In this document: one piece after another, positions 49,286 through 58,277 of the stretch | Layout: each line of letters begins with the position of its first letter | How positions within the stretch are numbered: position 1 is the first letter of the stretch | Origin: JAFLCM01 sp964510955 | GTDB taxonomy: Bacteria; Planctomycetota; Phycisphaerae; Phycisphaerales; UBA1924 | NCBI GenBank assembly: GCA_964510955.1 | Contig: CAZEDW010000003.1 | Span: 62,001 to 126,000, forward strand | Length of the DNA stretch: 64,000 nt | Reading direction: 5' to 3' | The notes under the pieces: model-generated | What the model saw: only the letters and a program-made list of their open reading frames with translations | What the model was told of the DNA's origin: nothing | The model's database searches: none | Translations under genes and position numbers: made by a program

Positions 49286-50251
49286 TCAGGCGTAGACCTC
49301 CATGAGAATGCGCCGGGTGGGGCGGATTTCCTTGTGCAGCATGTCGCGCTTCCAGTGGCGGATATCCCGCAGCGCCTGGGGGTCGACCTGCAGGTATTGG
49401 TCGAGTTGGCTGCCCTGGAGCATCATGCCGATCTGCTGGAAAATGCCCAGTTCCATGCCTGAGAGGCCGCAGATGTAGAACAGGTTGCGTTCGCTGGCGA
49501 CCTGGGGGAGGAGTTGGTCGCGGTTGGTGCGGAGACGGTCCTGCACGTAGAGCATGTCGTGCCCGTCGGCCTGCTTCTCGCGGCTGATCGCCGTGAGGTA
49601 GGTGAAGTTCGGGTTCTTCGTCTGCATGTCCAGGAAGAAGTCGTGGTACAGCAGGTCCGAGGCGTGGGGGGCTCCCATGACCAGCGTGATCTTGCTCTTG
49701 CAGCCGACCTTGAACAGGTCGAGCAGCATCCCGCGGAACGGGGCGATGCCCGTTCCGGTGGCGAAGAACATGTAGTCGTGTTTGTTCACGTCGGTGGGCA
49801 GCAGGAACCGCTTGCCGTTGGGGCCCGAGACGCGGACCTTGTCACCGGGCTGGCGGTCGCACAGGAAGTTCGAGCACACCCCGGTGAAGAGCTTGTGGCT
49901 GTCCCAGTGCTCGTCAATCGAGCGCTTGACCGTCACCGAATACACCTTGCCCTGCCCGTCGATGCCCGACTTGGGCGACGACAGCGAGTACAGGCGGACC
50001 TTGTGCGGCTTGCCGTCCGGACCCGTGCCCTCGGCCAGCACGCCGATCGCCTGGCCGGGGTTGCACATCCCCACCAGCGGGGTCCCCGATACATCGAACT
50101 CGACCTGCCGGATGAATGACTGCGTCTTTTTGGAGACCGTGCACCGCTCGTTCTTGGTGATCGTCGCCATCACCGGCTCGGTGGGACGGACGACGTGCAT
50201 CTTCACTTCCGGCAAAGCCGGCTCGTTCGGGGCGGCGGTGGTGGCGCTCAT
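49286..50251 (-). CDS. Plant-type ferredoxin-NADP+ reductase
   Basis: This flavoenzyme passes electrons between ferredoxin and NADPH. FAD-binding RLYSLSSPKSGIDGQGK, the NADP-binding FFATGTGIAPFRGML and YICGLSGMELGIFQQIG, and the terminal EVYA (aromatic residue stacking on the flavin) are typical of plant/cyanobacterial FNR rather than the shorter bacterial Fpr. The first 50 residues form a linker with no membrane or phycobilisome domain. The presence of the plant-type enzyme next to an FdxA-type ferredoxin suggests a heterotrophic electron-supply role. The gene is divergent from yjbQ (122 bases). Confidence 0.93.
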   Translation of the reverse strand: MSATTAAPNEPALPEVKMHVVRPTEPVMATITKNERCTVSKKTQSFIRQVEFDVSGTPLVGMCNPGQAIGVLAEGTGPDGKPHKVRLYSLSSPKSGIDGQGKVYSVTVKRSIDEHWDSHKLFTGVCSNFLCDRQPGDKVRVSGPNGKRFLLPTDVNKHDYMFFATGTGIAPFRGMLLDLFKVGCKSKITLVMGAPHASDLLYHDFFLDMQTKNPNFTYLTAISREKQADGHDMLYVQDRLRTNRDQLLPQVASERNLFYICGLSGMELGIFQQIGMMLQGSQLDQYLQVDPQALRDIRHWKRDMLHKEIRPTRRILMEVYA

Positions 50252-50373
50252 GAATGCACGCTACCGGCGGGTTCCCGGGGGTGTCAAACCCGGACGAACC
50301 GTCCGGGTTTGATGCGACTGAGTCTCAGCCGGCCGGCCCTCACCGAGCCCCCCGGACCTGCGACGATGGCGCC

Positions 50374-50793
50374 ATGGTCAAGTCACTTGTGGTCGAAACC
50401 CCCGGCCCGGGCCTCACCGAAATCACCCAGCAGGTCCGGGACATGGTCCGTCATTCCCACGCGCGCACCGGCCTGTGCACCGTGTTCATCCGGCACACGT
50501 CGGCGAGCCTGCTCATTCAGGAAAACGCCGATCCGTCCGTCCGCCGCGACCTCCAAGACTGGATGGCCCGCGCCGCGCCCGCCAGCGACCCCCCGGATGG
50601 CCCGCGCTATACCCACAACGACGAGGGCCCCGACGACATGCCCTCGCACATCCGCTCGGCCATTACCAACGTCTCGATCTCCATTCCCATCGACGGCGGC
50701 GACCTGGCGCTCGGACGCTGGCAGGGCATTTATGTGTGGGAGCACCGCACAGCACCGCACCGGCGCGAGATCGTCGTGCACGTGGGGGCGTGA
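50374..50793 (+). CDS. YjbQ/UPF0047-family protein
   Basis: The ATG at 50374 gives 139 residues, the usual length for this one-domain family. Conserved elements: TGLCTVFIRHTSASLLIQEN, DPSVRRDLQDWM, DDMPSHIRSAITNVSISIPI, and LALGRWQGIYVWEHR. The His and Asp/Glu in these stretches form a metal site. E. coli YjbQ has weak thiamine-phosphate synthase activity, but the true role is open. The upstream in-frame start at 50254 lies in the promoter region and is rejected. It is convergent with the flavin-reductase gene (9 bases between). Confidence 0.94.
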   Translation: MVKSLVVETPGPGLTEITQQVRDMVRHSHARTGLCTVFIRHTSASLLIQENADPSVRRDLQDWMARAAPASDPPDGPRYTHNDEGPDDMPSHIRSAITNVSISIPIDGGDLALGRWQGIYVWEHRTAPHRREIVVHVGA

Positions 50794-50801
50794 GGACAGC
50801 A

Positions 50802-51452
50802 TCAACCCCGCGCCACGCCCACGCCCATCGGCAGCTCGAACCGCTCGCGCGTGGTGCAATACGAGAGCCCACCCAACCGCCCGATCGCGTCGAGCGCGCC
50901 GGGATTGAGCCGATACTCCGCGTCGATGGCCGAGTCGTCGGCGTGAACCCACACGATCCGCCCGATCACAATGTTCCCGCCGCCAGGTGCGCCGGGCGCG
51001 AGCCGCATGATCTTCATCACGCGGCACTCGTAACTGAGCAGGCTCTCGCCGACGCGCGCGGGGCGCACCGAGTGAGAGGATGCCGGCGCGAGCTTCGCCA
51101 GCCCAAACTCGCTCTCGCCGTAGGGCAACTCCTCGGCGCACAGAGCCATCGGGCGGGCGATCGCGTGGCTCACGACATTCACCACGAACTCGCCGCCCTC
51201 GCCGTCCGCCGCCCCGGCGCCCGCCAGCAGGTTTCGGAGCGTGTCCTTCTCCGTGCCGTCGGGTTTGTTGGCCGGGCAGAACAACAGGCTCATCGGCTCG
51301 CTCGAAACCCCCGCGAAGAAGCTGAACGGGGCGAGGTTGAGGCGTCCGTCGGGCGAGACCGTGGAAACAAAGGCAATGGGGCGGGGAACAATGCCGCCGA
51401 TCAAGAGCTTGTAGCGGTCGCGCTGGGCGAGCGAGGCAGGGTCGATTTCCAT
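50802..51452 (-). CDS. Flavin reductase-family (FMN-binding) protein
   Basis: The 216-residue protein begins MEIDPASLAQRDRYKLLIGG, and IVPRPIAFVSTVSPDGRLNL, NLAPFSFFAGVSSEPMSLLF and FVVNVVSHAIARPM are the FMN-contacting segments of the split-barrel flavin-reductase/DIM6 family. Members reduce FMN with NAD(P)H or bind it without turnover. No monooxygenase partner is close. It lies 10 bases downstream of the stop of the TIGR02206-like membrane-protein gene on the same strand, so it may be the last gene of an ispH-rlmN-membrane protein-reductase run. Confidence 0.92.
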   Translation of the reverse strand: MEIDPASLAQRDRYKLLIGGIVPRPIAFVSTVSPDGRLNLAPFSFFAGVSSEPMSLLFCPANKPDGTEKDTLRNLLAGAGAADGEGGEFVVNVVSHAIARPMALCAEELPYGESEFGLAKLAPASSHSVRPARVGESLLSYECRVMKIMRLAPGAPGGGNIVIGRIVWVHADDSAIDAEYRLNPGALDAIGRLGGLSYCTTRERFELPMGVGVARG

Positions 51453-51461
51453 GCGGTCATG

Positions 51462-52178
51462 CTAAGCCGACGGCGCGCCCGCCCGCGCAGGTGGGGGGCC
51501 GCCGGCGCAGAGCCACGGCACGGTCAGCCCAACGAACACCCCCAGGGCGATCAGCACCATCCAGACCACACGCAACGGCCAGTCACCGAGCGAATCCACC
51601 AGCGTCGCCGTGCCCGGGTGCCCCCTCCCGACAAACCCGTAGTTGAAGCCGGTCAGGGCGTCCAGCACGAACATCACGCCCATCACGCCGAGTGATACGC
51701 CCACAGCCACCCACAGGTCGCGCCCCCGGGGCCTGTAGCCCCTCACCGCCACCACATAGCACGCCGACACGAACACGCACGCGTGGGTCGCGAAGCTAAA
51801 GAGATAGCCCATCGTCCCCGGATCGTGCACCGGCGAGGCAAACGCCTGGGTGCAGAATCCCAGCCCCCAGTAGTACAGCAGCCTCTCGGCCCACCGCCGG
51901 CGCGTCAACAGCGCCACCGGCGCGGCGACGCCGGCGAGTTCACAGAACTGAATAGGAAGCGAGACCGCCCAGCTGAAACGCTCCGGGAGCAGGTACCACG
52001 CCGCCGAGGCCAGCCACCACGCGGCGGCGACCGCGGCGACCGCGGCGCCCAGCCGGCGTTCCCTCCGCGTGCCGCGCCAACGCCTGCCGAGCGCCGCGAT
52101 CAACGCCGAGACACCCAGCATCACCCCCACCGCCGCGAGGTTCGCCGGCGCCGCGCCGTACCAAGCCGACGCGCTCAC
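51462..52178 (-). CDS. TIGR02206/YwaF-like integral membrane protein
   Basis: The GTG at 52178 overlaps the rlmN stop (GTGA). The 238-residue product has six to seven membrane helices (ANLAAVGVMLGVSALIAAL; AAVAAVAAAWWLASAAWYLL; LPIQFCELAGVAAPVALLT; FATHACVFVSACYVVAV; LWVAVGVSLGVMGVMFVLDA; VVWMVLIALGVFVGLTVPWL). The segment SLPIQFCELA and the mid-protein HACVF resemble the YwaF/TIGR02206 family, whose role is unknown. Translational coupling to rlmN is seen; a functional link is not established. Confidence 0.82.
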   Translation of the reverse strand: MSASAWYGAAPANLAAVGVMLGVSALIAALGRRWRGTRRERRLGAAVAAVAAAWWLASAAWYLLPERFSWAVSLPIQFCELAGVAAPVALLTRRRWAERLLYYWGLGFCTQAFASPVHDPGTMGYLFSFATHACVFVSACYVVAVRGYRPRGRDLWVAVGVSLGVMGVMFVLDALTGFNYGFVGRGHPGTATLVDSLGDWPLRVVWMVLIALGVFVGLTVPWLCAGGPPPARAGAPSA

Positions 52179-53335
52179 GCGCCGCGCCCCGCGGGGGGCG
52201 CACCCGCGGCCTCGTGCCGGAGCTGCCCGCACGCGGCCGCGATGTCGCGCCCCCGGCTGGCCCGGATGTGCGTGTTGATGCGCCGCGTCTTCAGGACTTC
52301 CTGGAACCGCAGCACGTCGTCGGTGCTCGGGCGGTTGAAGGGCATCCCGGCCACCTCGTTGTATCGGATCAGATTCACGTTGGCCCGCAGGGTGCGCGCC
52401 ACGTCCGCGAGTTCGCGGGCGTGGACCTCCTGGTCGTTCACGCCGCCCAGCAGGATGTACTCCAGCGTGATCTCGCGCCCGGTCTTCTCGAACCACCGGC
52501 TGCAGGCGCGGAGCAGGTCGTCGATGGTGGTGTACTGCGACCACGGGATCAACTCGCGGCGGAGCCGGTCGTTGGGGGCGTGAAGCGAGAGCGCGAGTGT
52601 TACGGGCAGTTCGAGCTCGTCGGCGAGCTTCTCGATGGCCTTGGGCAGCCCGACGGTCGAGATCGTCACTTTCCGGGCGCTGATCCACGGCCCCCACTGG
52701 GCGCACAGCGTCCGCACGGCCTTGGTCACAGCCGCGAAGTTGCTCAGCGGCTCGCCCATGCCCATGAACACCACGTTGGTGATCCGCTCCACCCCCGGCA
52801 GCCGGCCCAGCCGCCACACCTGCTCGACGATGCGGCCCGCGGTGAGGTTGCCGTCCAGCCCCCCCAGCCCCGACGCACAGAACTTGCATCCCACCGGGCA
52901 GCCCACCTGGCTGGAGATGCACGCCGTCTTGCGGAGCTCGGCGGGGATCATCACGCACTCGGTCTGTCGCGAGGGGTCGCCGAGGGCGGGAGCCGGGCCA
53001 AGCTGGGCCAGCCCGACATCGCCGGCGACCGCTTGTGTACCTCCCAGAGCCGAGCTCGGATTGCCGGGCTCATCCCACTGAATCAGCAGCTTTTGCACGC
53101 CGTCGGACGCCGCCTGGTGGGCCAGGGTCTGGCCCGACAGGAACGTCATCTCCGCCGCCAGTTCCTGACGTTCCGACGCCTTCAGGTTCGTCATGCCCGC
53201 CGGGTCGGCGACGCCCTTCTTGTAGACCCACTCCAGCACCTGATCGGCCCGGAAATGCGGCCACCCGCGCTCGTCGCACCAGGCGTGCAACGTTTCGGGG
53301 GTGTGCTCGAAAATGTGGTTCGTCAGGGAAGGCAT
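52175..53335 (-). CDS. rlmN: Dual-specificity 23S rRNA/tRNA adenine-C2 methyltransferase
   Basis: RlmN methylates A2503 of 23S rRNA and A37 of some tRNAs by radical SAM chemistry. CxxxCxxC binds the 4Fe-4S cluster (Cys146, Cys150, Cys153 in SSQVGCPVGCKFCASG). FMGMGEPLSNFAAV, ALSLHAPND and GGVNDQEVHAREL are conserved, and the methyl-carrying Cys lies in DIAAACGQLRHEA. About 35 extra residues (88-126, low complexity) are inserted before Cys139. The ATG at 53335 lies within a GGCATNA repeat unit and has no Shine-Dalgarno. It follows ispH by 25 bases and overlaps the membrane-protein gene downstream. Confidence 0.96.
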   Translation of the reverse strand: MPSLTNHIFEHTPETLHAWCDERGWPHFRADQVLEWVYKKGVADPAGMTNLKASERQELAAEMTFLSGQTLAHQAASDGVQKLLIQWDEPGNPSSALGGTQAVAGDVGLAQLGPAPALGDPSRQTECVMIPAELRKTACISSQVGCPVGCKFCASGLGGLDGNLTAGRIVEQVWRLGRLPGVERITNVVFMGMGEPLSNFAAVTKAVRTLCAQWGPWISARKVTISTVGLPKAIEKLADELELPVTLALSLHAPNDRLRRELIPWSQYTTIDDLLRACSRWFEKTGREITLEYILLGGVNDQEVHARELADVARTLRANVNLIRYNEVAGMPFNRPSTDDVLRFQEVLKTRRINTHIRASRGRDIAAACGQLRHEAAGAPPAGRGA

Positions 53336-53359
53336 GAGGCATGAGGCATCAAGGCACAA
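53331..53359 (+). repeat. GGCATNA(N) short tandem array filling the ispH-rlmN gap
   Basis: Units GGCATGA, GGCATGA, GGCATCAA, GGCACAA. The first unit supplies the rlmN ATG (complement at 53333-53335). The array occupies the whole gap between the two genes. Confidence 0.85.
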
Positions 53360-53360
53360 A

Positions 53361-54398
53361 TCAGGAAGAGGCTCCCACCGTCAGTGGCACCGCCCCATAC
53401 ACGTCCTCGGTGATCACCGGCGACGCCACGCGGATCCGGCGTGACGCGGGATCGAGGCCCTTGGTCCGCATCATGGACTCGAGCGCCCCCGGCAGCTTGA
53501 ACTCCGTGTCCTCTTCCACCACGTTCCGCACCTCGATCGTGGCCCCGAACCGGCGCACAAGTTCGCGGCACAGCTCCGCCACCAGGTCCTCCGGGGCCGA
53601 GGCGCCGGCGGTCACCATCACGCTTTCCACCCCGTCGAACCACTCCTCGCGCAGCTCGCTGACGTCGTCGATCAGGTGCCCGGGGCAACCGACGTTGGCC
53701 GCGATCTCCGTCAGTCGCTTGCTGTTGGACGAGTTCTTTGACCCGATCACCAGCACCATGTCCGCCTCGGGCGCGATCTGGCGCACCGCGTGCTGCCGGT
53801 TGGTCGTGGCGTAGCAGATGTCGCTGGTCGGCGGGGCCTGGATCTTCGGGAACGCCCTCTTCAGCGCCTGGATGATCACCTCGGCGTCGTCGGTGCTCAG
53901 AGTCGTCTGGGTCAGGTATGCCAGTTTCTCCGGGTCCTTGATCTTCAGGTGCGGGATGTCGCCGGGCGACTCGACCACCTGGATCGCGTCCGGTGCTTCG
54001 CCACGCGTGCCCTGAACCTCTTGATGGTCCTGGTGACCGATCAGCAGCATCTGGAAACCCTGCTTGGCGTACCGGATCGCCTCGACGTGCACCTTGGTCA
54101 CCAGCGGGCACGTCGCGTCGACGGCGGTCAGGCGCCGCTCCTTGGCGATCCGGCGCACCTCCGGCGATACGCCGTGGGCGCTGAACACCGCGATCGATCC
54201 CTCGGGCACCTCCTTGAGGTCCTCCACGAACACCACGCCCCGGTTCTTGAACCTCCCCACGACGTGCTTGTTGTGCACGATCTCGTGGAACACATAGATG
54301 GTCTCACCCTTGCAGATGTCCAGGAGCTGATCGACCACGTCGATCGCCATGCGGACGCCGGCACAGAAGCCGCGGGGGTTGGCAAGCAGGATGCGCAT
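53361..54398 (-). CDS. ispH: 4-hydroxy-3-methylbut-2-enyl diphosphate reductase
   Basis: IspH makes IPP and DMAPP in the last MEP-pathway step with a 4Fe-4S cluster. The three cluster cysteines are Cys12 (NPRGFCAGVRMAIDVV), Cys97 (VDATCPLVTKVH) and Cys195 (SDICYATTNRQHAV). HEIVHNKHVV, VFSAHGVSP and GSKNSSNSKRL are the substrate-contact segments. The ATG at 54398 gives the exact family start and a 345-residue protein; the open frame to 54596 is non-coding. It is divergent from the squalene genes hpnC-hpnD with 136 bases between, so the supplier and user of C5 units may share control. Confidence 0.97.
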   Translation of the reverse strand: MRILLANPRGFCAGVRMAIDVVDQLLDICKGETIYVFHEIVHNKHVVGRFKNRGVVFVEDLKEVPEGSIAVFSAHGVSPEVRRIAKERRLTAVDATCPLVTKVHVEAIRYAKQGFQMLLIGHQDHQEVQGTRGEAPDAIQVVESPGDIPHLKIKDPEKLAYLTQTTLSTDDAEVIIQALKRAFPKIQAPPTSDICYATTNRQHAVRQIAPEADMVLVIGSKNSSNSKRLTEIAANVGCPGHLIDDVSELREEWFDGVESVMVTAGASAPEDLVAELCRELVRRFGATIEVRNVVEEDTEFKLPGALESMMRTKGLDPASRRIRVASPVITEDVYGAVPLTVGASS

Positions 54399-54534
54399 TG
54401 AAAGTGCTTTGTTCGGAGTCGGGTCGGGAGGGGATTGTCGAAGGCGGGGATGATAGCCTTGACCCTGCGCCTCGACGGCTCCAAAGGGCTCGCAGAGCAT
54501 CAAACCCGAGCCGCCGACCGGTCCCGCCCCTCGA

Positions 54535-55572
54535 ATGTCCCACGCCGCCGCCATCCCGACCCCCGAAACCCTCGACCTGGACGCCGGGCAAAACATGGGC
54601 AGCGCCTCGGACGCAGGGGTATACGTGGACCGCCTCGCCCGTGGTCATTACGAGAACTTCCCGGTCCTGACCCGCCTGGTCCCCGGCGAGCTGCGTGACG
54701 ACTTCGCGGCGGTCTACTCGTACTGCCGAACGTGCGACGACCTGGGAGACGAGACCGGGGTGGGTGAGGCGGCGCGGGCCCGATCGCTGGAACTTCTGGG
54801 GCGGTGGCGCTTCATGTTCGAGAAGTGTTACGCCTTCGCGTCCGGGGACAGCTCGAACGCCGAGGTGCCGACGCACCCGGTCTTTGTCAGTCTCGCCCGG
54901 ACCATCCGGCGTCACGAGCTGCCCCCCGAGCCGTTTCACCACCTCATCGACGCCTTCGAACAGGACCAGCGCGTCACGCGCTACCAGACTTGGCCGCAGG
55001 TGCTTGACTATTGCACGCGCAGCGCCGACCCGGTGGGCCGGATCATCCTCCGGCTGGCGGGCAAACGCCCCGCCGACCCGGACTGGACCGATCTGGTGGC
55101 CATGTCCGACGCCACCTGCACCGCCCTGCAGCTGACGAACTTCTGGCAGGACGTGCGCCGCGACCTGATCGAGCGGGATCGCGTCTACCTGCCGGAGGGC
55201 GACACCGGGATCACCGCCGATGAGCTCCGCGCCGGGCTCGATGAGCGAGGCATGGGCGGCGATCCCTCGTTCCGCATCCGCTACATCCACGCCCTGCGCG
55301 AGCTGTGCGTCAGGACCCGCGCGATGTTCGACCGCGGCCGCCCGCTGCCTGGGAGGCTGGGGCTGCCCCTGGGACGGGTCGTGTGGCTCTTCGGCGCCGG
55401 CGGCGAGCGCGTGCTGGACCTGGTCCAGCGCGGCGGGTGCACCACGCTGTGGCACAGGCCGAAGCTCTCCAAGGTCTCCAAGGCCCTTCTGGTGCTGCGG
55501 GCATCGATCGGCCGCCCGTGGCCGCCCGAATCCGGCGCGCCCACGCCGATTCTGAAAGGAGGCTTGCCGTGA
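54535..55572 (+). CDS. hpnC: Squalene synthase HpnC
   Basis: In the HpnCDE route, HpnC converts presqualene diphosphate to hydroxysqualene. The trans-isoprenyl-synthase motifs are YSYCRTCDDLGDETG (first Asp-rich, residues 68-72) and LTNFWQDVRRDLIERDRVYL (second). The 345-residue length is slightly above the usual 290-300, from a longer start and tail. AAAGGAGG inside its 3' end serves the next gene, and the stop overlaps the hpnD GTG. hpnE is not in the window. Confidence 0.93.
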   Translation: MSHAAAIPTPETLDLDAGQNMGSASDAGVYVDRLARGHYENFPVLTRLVPGELRDDFAAVYSYCRTCDDLGDETGVGEAARARSLELLGRWRFMFEKCYAFASGDSSNAEVPTHPVFVSLARTIRRHELPPEPFHHLIDAFEQDQRVTRYQTWPQVLDYCTRSADPVGRIILRLAGKRPADPDWTDLVAMSDATCTALQLTNFWQDVRRDLIERDRVYLPEGDTGITADELRAGLDERGMGGDPSFRIRYIHALRELCVRTRAMFDRGRPLPGRLGLPLGRVVWLFGAGGERVLDLVQRGGCTTLWHRPKLSKVSKALLVLRASIGRPWPPESGAPTPILKGGLP

Positions 55573-56543
55573 GCGCCTCCCTTCAAGTTCCGCCAATCGT
55601 CGTTGCCATCCCCGAGTATCTCCAGGCCGACTACGCGCGCTGCCGGCTGATCACGCGGGCCCACGCCCGGAACTTTTACTACGGCCTGCGCCTCAGCCCC
55701 GAGCCCAAGCGCTCGGCGGTGTACGCCGTCTACGCCTGGATGCGGACCGGCGACGACGACATCGACCTTGCCGGTTCGCTCGAGGAGAAGCGCCGGCGGC
55801 TCGCCGAGTTCACGCGCCGCTCCGAGGCGGTGCTGTCGGGCCTGGCGCTCCCCGAGCAGGCCGACGAACCCGTGTGGCGCGCCTTCGCCCACACGGTCCG
55901 ATCGTTCAACATCGACCGAGAAGACCTGCGCCAGCTGCTGCTGGGGCTGTCTCAGGACCTCGACAACGAGACCGCCGCCGCCCCGGCGCCGGGCGCCGAG
56001 CCCGCCTCGGTGTACCCCCGGCGCGCCGACCTGGAGCGGTACTGCTACCGGGTGGCCTCTGTGGTCGGTCTGATCTGCATCGACATTTGGGGCCTCCGAG
56101 ATCGCTCGCCCGCGGCGCGCGACGAGGCCCGCCGGCTCGGCGCCGTGCGCGGCCTGGCGTTCCAGCTCACCAACATCCTCCGCGACTTCGGCGAAGACTT
56201 CGACCGCGGGCGTGTGTACATCCCGTCCGAAGACCTGGAGCGCCACCAGGTGCGCCCCGGCGCCGTGCGGGCCTGGAGCGACCCCCGGCGATCCGCCGCG
56301 CTGGTCCGCGACGTGGCCCGCTGGGCCCGCGCCTGCTACGAGCAATCCGCGCCGCTGGACGCCATGATCGACCCGACGTGCGCCCCCACGCTCTGGGCGA
56401 TGACACGGATCTACTCGCGGCTGCTCGAAAAGATCGACGCCCGCCCCGAACGCATCGTGTCGGCCCGGGTGCGCGTGCGCGCCATCCACAAGGCGGGCAT
56501 CGCGCTGGCCGCCGCTATCAAGGCTAGGGCCCGCCTGCTCTGA
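55569..56543 (+). CDS. hpnD: Presqualene diphosphate synthase HpnD
   Basis: HpnD joins two farnesyl diphosphates to presqualene diphosphate. GTG at 55569 lies six bases behind AAAGGAGG and overlaps the hpnC stop (GTGA), a tight coupling. Motifs: YAWMRTGDDDIDLAG (first Asp-rich), RYCYRVASVVGLICIDIWG, and QLTNILRDFGEDFDRGRVYI (second Asp-rich). The length is 324 residues. The first motif has Asp-Asp-Asp-Ile-Asp where many family members have DDIVD, which should keep the metal site. The two enzymes point to squalene-derived hopanoids or a squalene-only membrane lipid. Confidence 0.94.
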   Translation: MSASLQVPPIVVAIPEYLQADYARCRLITRAHARNFYYGLRLSPEPKRSAVYAVYAWMRTGDDDIDLAGSLEEKRRRLAEFTRRSEAVLSGLALPEQADEPVWRAFAHTVRSFNIDREDLRQLLLGLSQDLDNETAAAPAPGAEPASVYPRRADLERYCYRVASVVGLICIDIWGLRDRSPAARDEARRLGAVRGLAFQLTNILRDFGEDFDRGRVYIPSEDLERHQVRPGAVRAWSDPRRSAALVRDVARWARACYEQSAPLDAMIDPTCAPTLWAMTRIYSRLLEKIDARPERIVSARVRVRAIHKAGIALAAAIKARARLL

Positions 56544-56597
56544 TCGGCGCGGGCCGGAAGCCGCGGCGTTCCCGACCGCCCGCGATAGACTCCGCCC

Positions 56598-58277
56598 ATG
56601 CAGCTGCCCCGCGAGGTGTCCCTCGCCGACAAGTGCCAGCTCCTGTTCGGCGGGTCCATCATCGTCATCATGGCCCTGGCCCTGGTGGCGCCGTGGCTGC
56701 GGCTGAACTCGGTGGTGGAGCAGTCGCAGCTGGCCACGTCGCGCCAGTTCGCGCGCTGGGCCCAGGACAACCTCAGTGACCCCTCCCAGCTCGCCGGCGC
56801 GCACGAGTGGGCCGCCGGCGAGGCCGACGGGTCCGAAATGCGGATGCGTTACACGCCCTGGTTCGATTGGGAGCGTGAGACCGGCGAGAGCGGCCCCGGC
56901 GAGCCCGGGTTCCGCGCCGCGGCCCGCAAGAAGTTCGACACGATCAAGCCCGGTGGCTCCGGGGCGTCAGAGCTCTTCGAATCAGCGTCGGAAGAGAAAG
57001 GCCGCGCGTACAGGTACGCCATGCTGGTCACAGGACCCGACGGCAAACGAACCGGCGTGCTGACGCTCGAGCGCCGCAGCACCGATACCGCCCGGGTGCT
57101 CCTGCAGAACCGGCTCATCGTCGCCGGCGCAATGATCGGCGCAGCCGTGCTGGCGCTGCTGGTCTTCTACCTCATTACGACACGGCTCATCCTCGGGCCG
57201 GTGCGCCAGCTCCGCGACACCGCCGAGCTGGTCCGCGCCGGCAACCTCGACACCCGCTCGGAGATCCACACCGGCGACGAGTTCGAGGAGCTCGCCGAGG
57301 CGTTCAACAGCATGCTGACCGACCTGACGCAGCAGCAGCAGCAGCTCCGCGGCGTCAACCGCACGCTCGACCTCGAGCTGACCAAGCTCGCCGAGCGCAA
57401 CCTGGCCCTCTACGACGCCGCCCGCCTGAAGGGCGAGTTCCTGGCCCGCGTCAGCCACGAGCTCCGCACCCCCATGAACGCCATCATCGGTTTCGCCGAG
57501 CTCCTGCAGGAAACCGCGGTTGGCGACCGCGACAACCCGGTCCGCGCCGGCGAGCCCGACCGCGTCGCCAAGCGCCAGAAGTACGTCACCAACATCCTCT
57601 CGGCCGGGCGCACGCTTCTGGAAATGATCAACGACCTGCTCGCCATGGCCCGCATCGAGGCCGGCAACATCGACTTCGCCGTGCAGGACACCAGCGTGGC
57701 CCAGTCGTGCGAGGGACTGCTGGCCCTCATCAAGCCGCTGGCCGACAAGAAGTCGATCCGCCTTGTCCTGCAGCTCCCCGGTCATGCTCCGGCGAATGCC
57801 CAGCCCGGCTCGACCGCCGGCGACGCCGAGCTCCCGATCATCCGCACCGATCCCAAGAAGTTCGAGCAGATCGTCTTCAACTTTCTCTCCAACGCCGTCA
57901 AGTTCACGCCGGAGAACGGGCAGGTTACCCTGCGGGCCGAGCGCCTCCGCGGGGCCGACGGGGTGGACCGTGTGCGCGTCAGCGTGCTCGACACCGGCCC
58001 GGGCATCCCCAAAGACCAGCACGCCTTCGTCTTCGAACGCTTCACCCAGATCGACGGCAGCCGGACGCGCGAGCACCACGGCACCGGCCTGGGCCTGGCC
58101 ATCGCCAAGGAGTTCGCCGAGCTGCTCCAGGGCGAGATCCAGCTGCTCTCCGAGCCGGGGCGGGGCAGCATGTTCAGCCTGATCGTCCCGCTGACGCTCG
58201 ACGAGGCCGCCGCCAAGGATGCCGCCGGCAAGGTGATCAGCCGCGTGCGCGAACGGGGGAGGGTCGGCGTTGCCTGA
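56598..58277 (+). CDS. Membrane sensor histidine kinase
   Basis: Domain order: a first membrane helix at about 18-33 (GGSIIVIMALALVAP), a 135-residue periplasmic sensor of no recognised family, a second helix at about 173-195 (LIVAGAMIGAAVLALLVFYL), HAMP (ILGPVRQLRDTAELVRAGNL), a coiled coil with a Gln run, then HisKA with phospho-acceptor His287 (ARVSHELRTPMNAIIGFAEL). The HATPase has an N box (FEQIVFNFLSNAVKF), G1 (VLDTGPGIP) and G2 (HHGTGLGLAIAKEF). No response regulator is adjacent. The stop overlaps the start of the RDD/GYF gene. Confidence 0.95.
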   Translation: MQLPREVSLADKCQLLFGGSIIVIMALALVAPWLRLNSVVEQSQLATSRQFARWAQDNLSDPSQLAGAHEWAAGEADGSEMRMRYTPWFDWERETGESGPGEPGFRAAARKKFDTIKPGGSGASELFESASEEKGRAYRYAMLVTGPDGKRTGVLTLERRSTDTARVLLQNRLIVAGAMIGAAVLALLVFYLITTRLILGPVRQLRDTAELVRAGNLDTRSEIHTGDEFEELAEAFNSMLTDLTQQQQQLRGVNRTLDLELTKLAERNLALYDAARLKGEFLARVSHELRTPMNAIIGFAELLQETAVGDRDNPVRAGEPDRVAKRQKYVTNILSAGRTLLEMINDLLAMARIEAGNIDFAVQDTSVAQSCEGLLALIKPLADKKSIRLVLQLPGHAPANAQPGSTAGDAELPIIRTDPKKFEQIVFNFLSNAVKFTPENGQVTLRAERLRGADGVDRVRVSVLDTGPGIPKDQHAFVFERFTQIDGSRTREHHGTGLGLAIAKEFAELLQGEIQLLSEPGRGSMFSLIVPLTLDEAAAKDAAGKVISRVRERGRVGVA

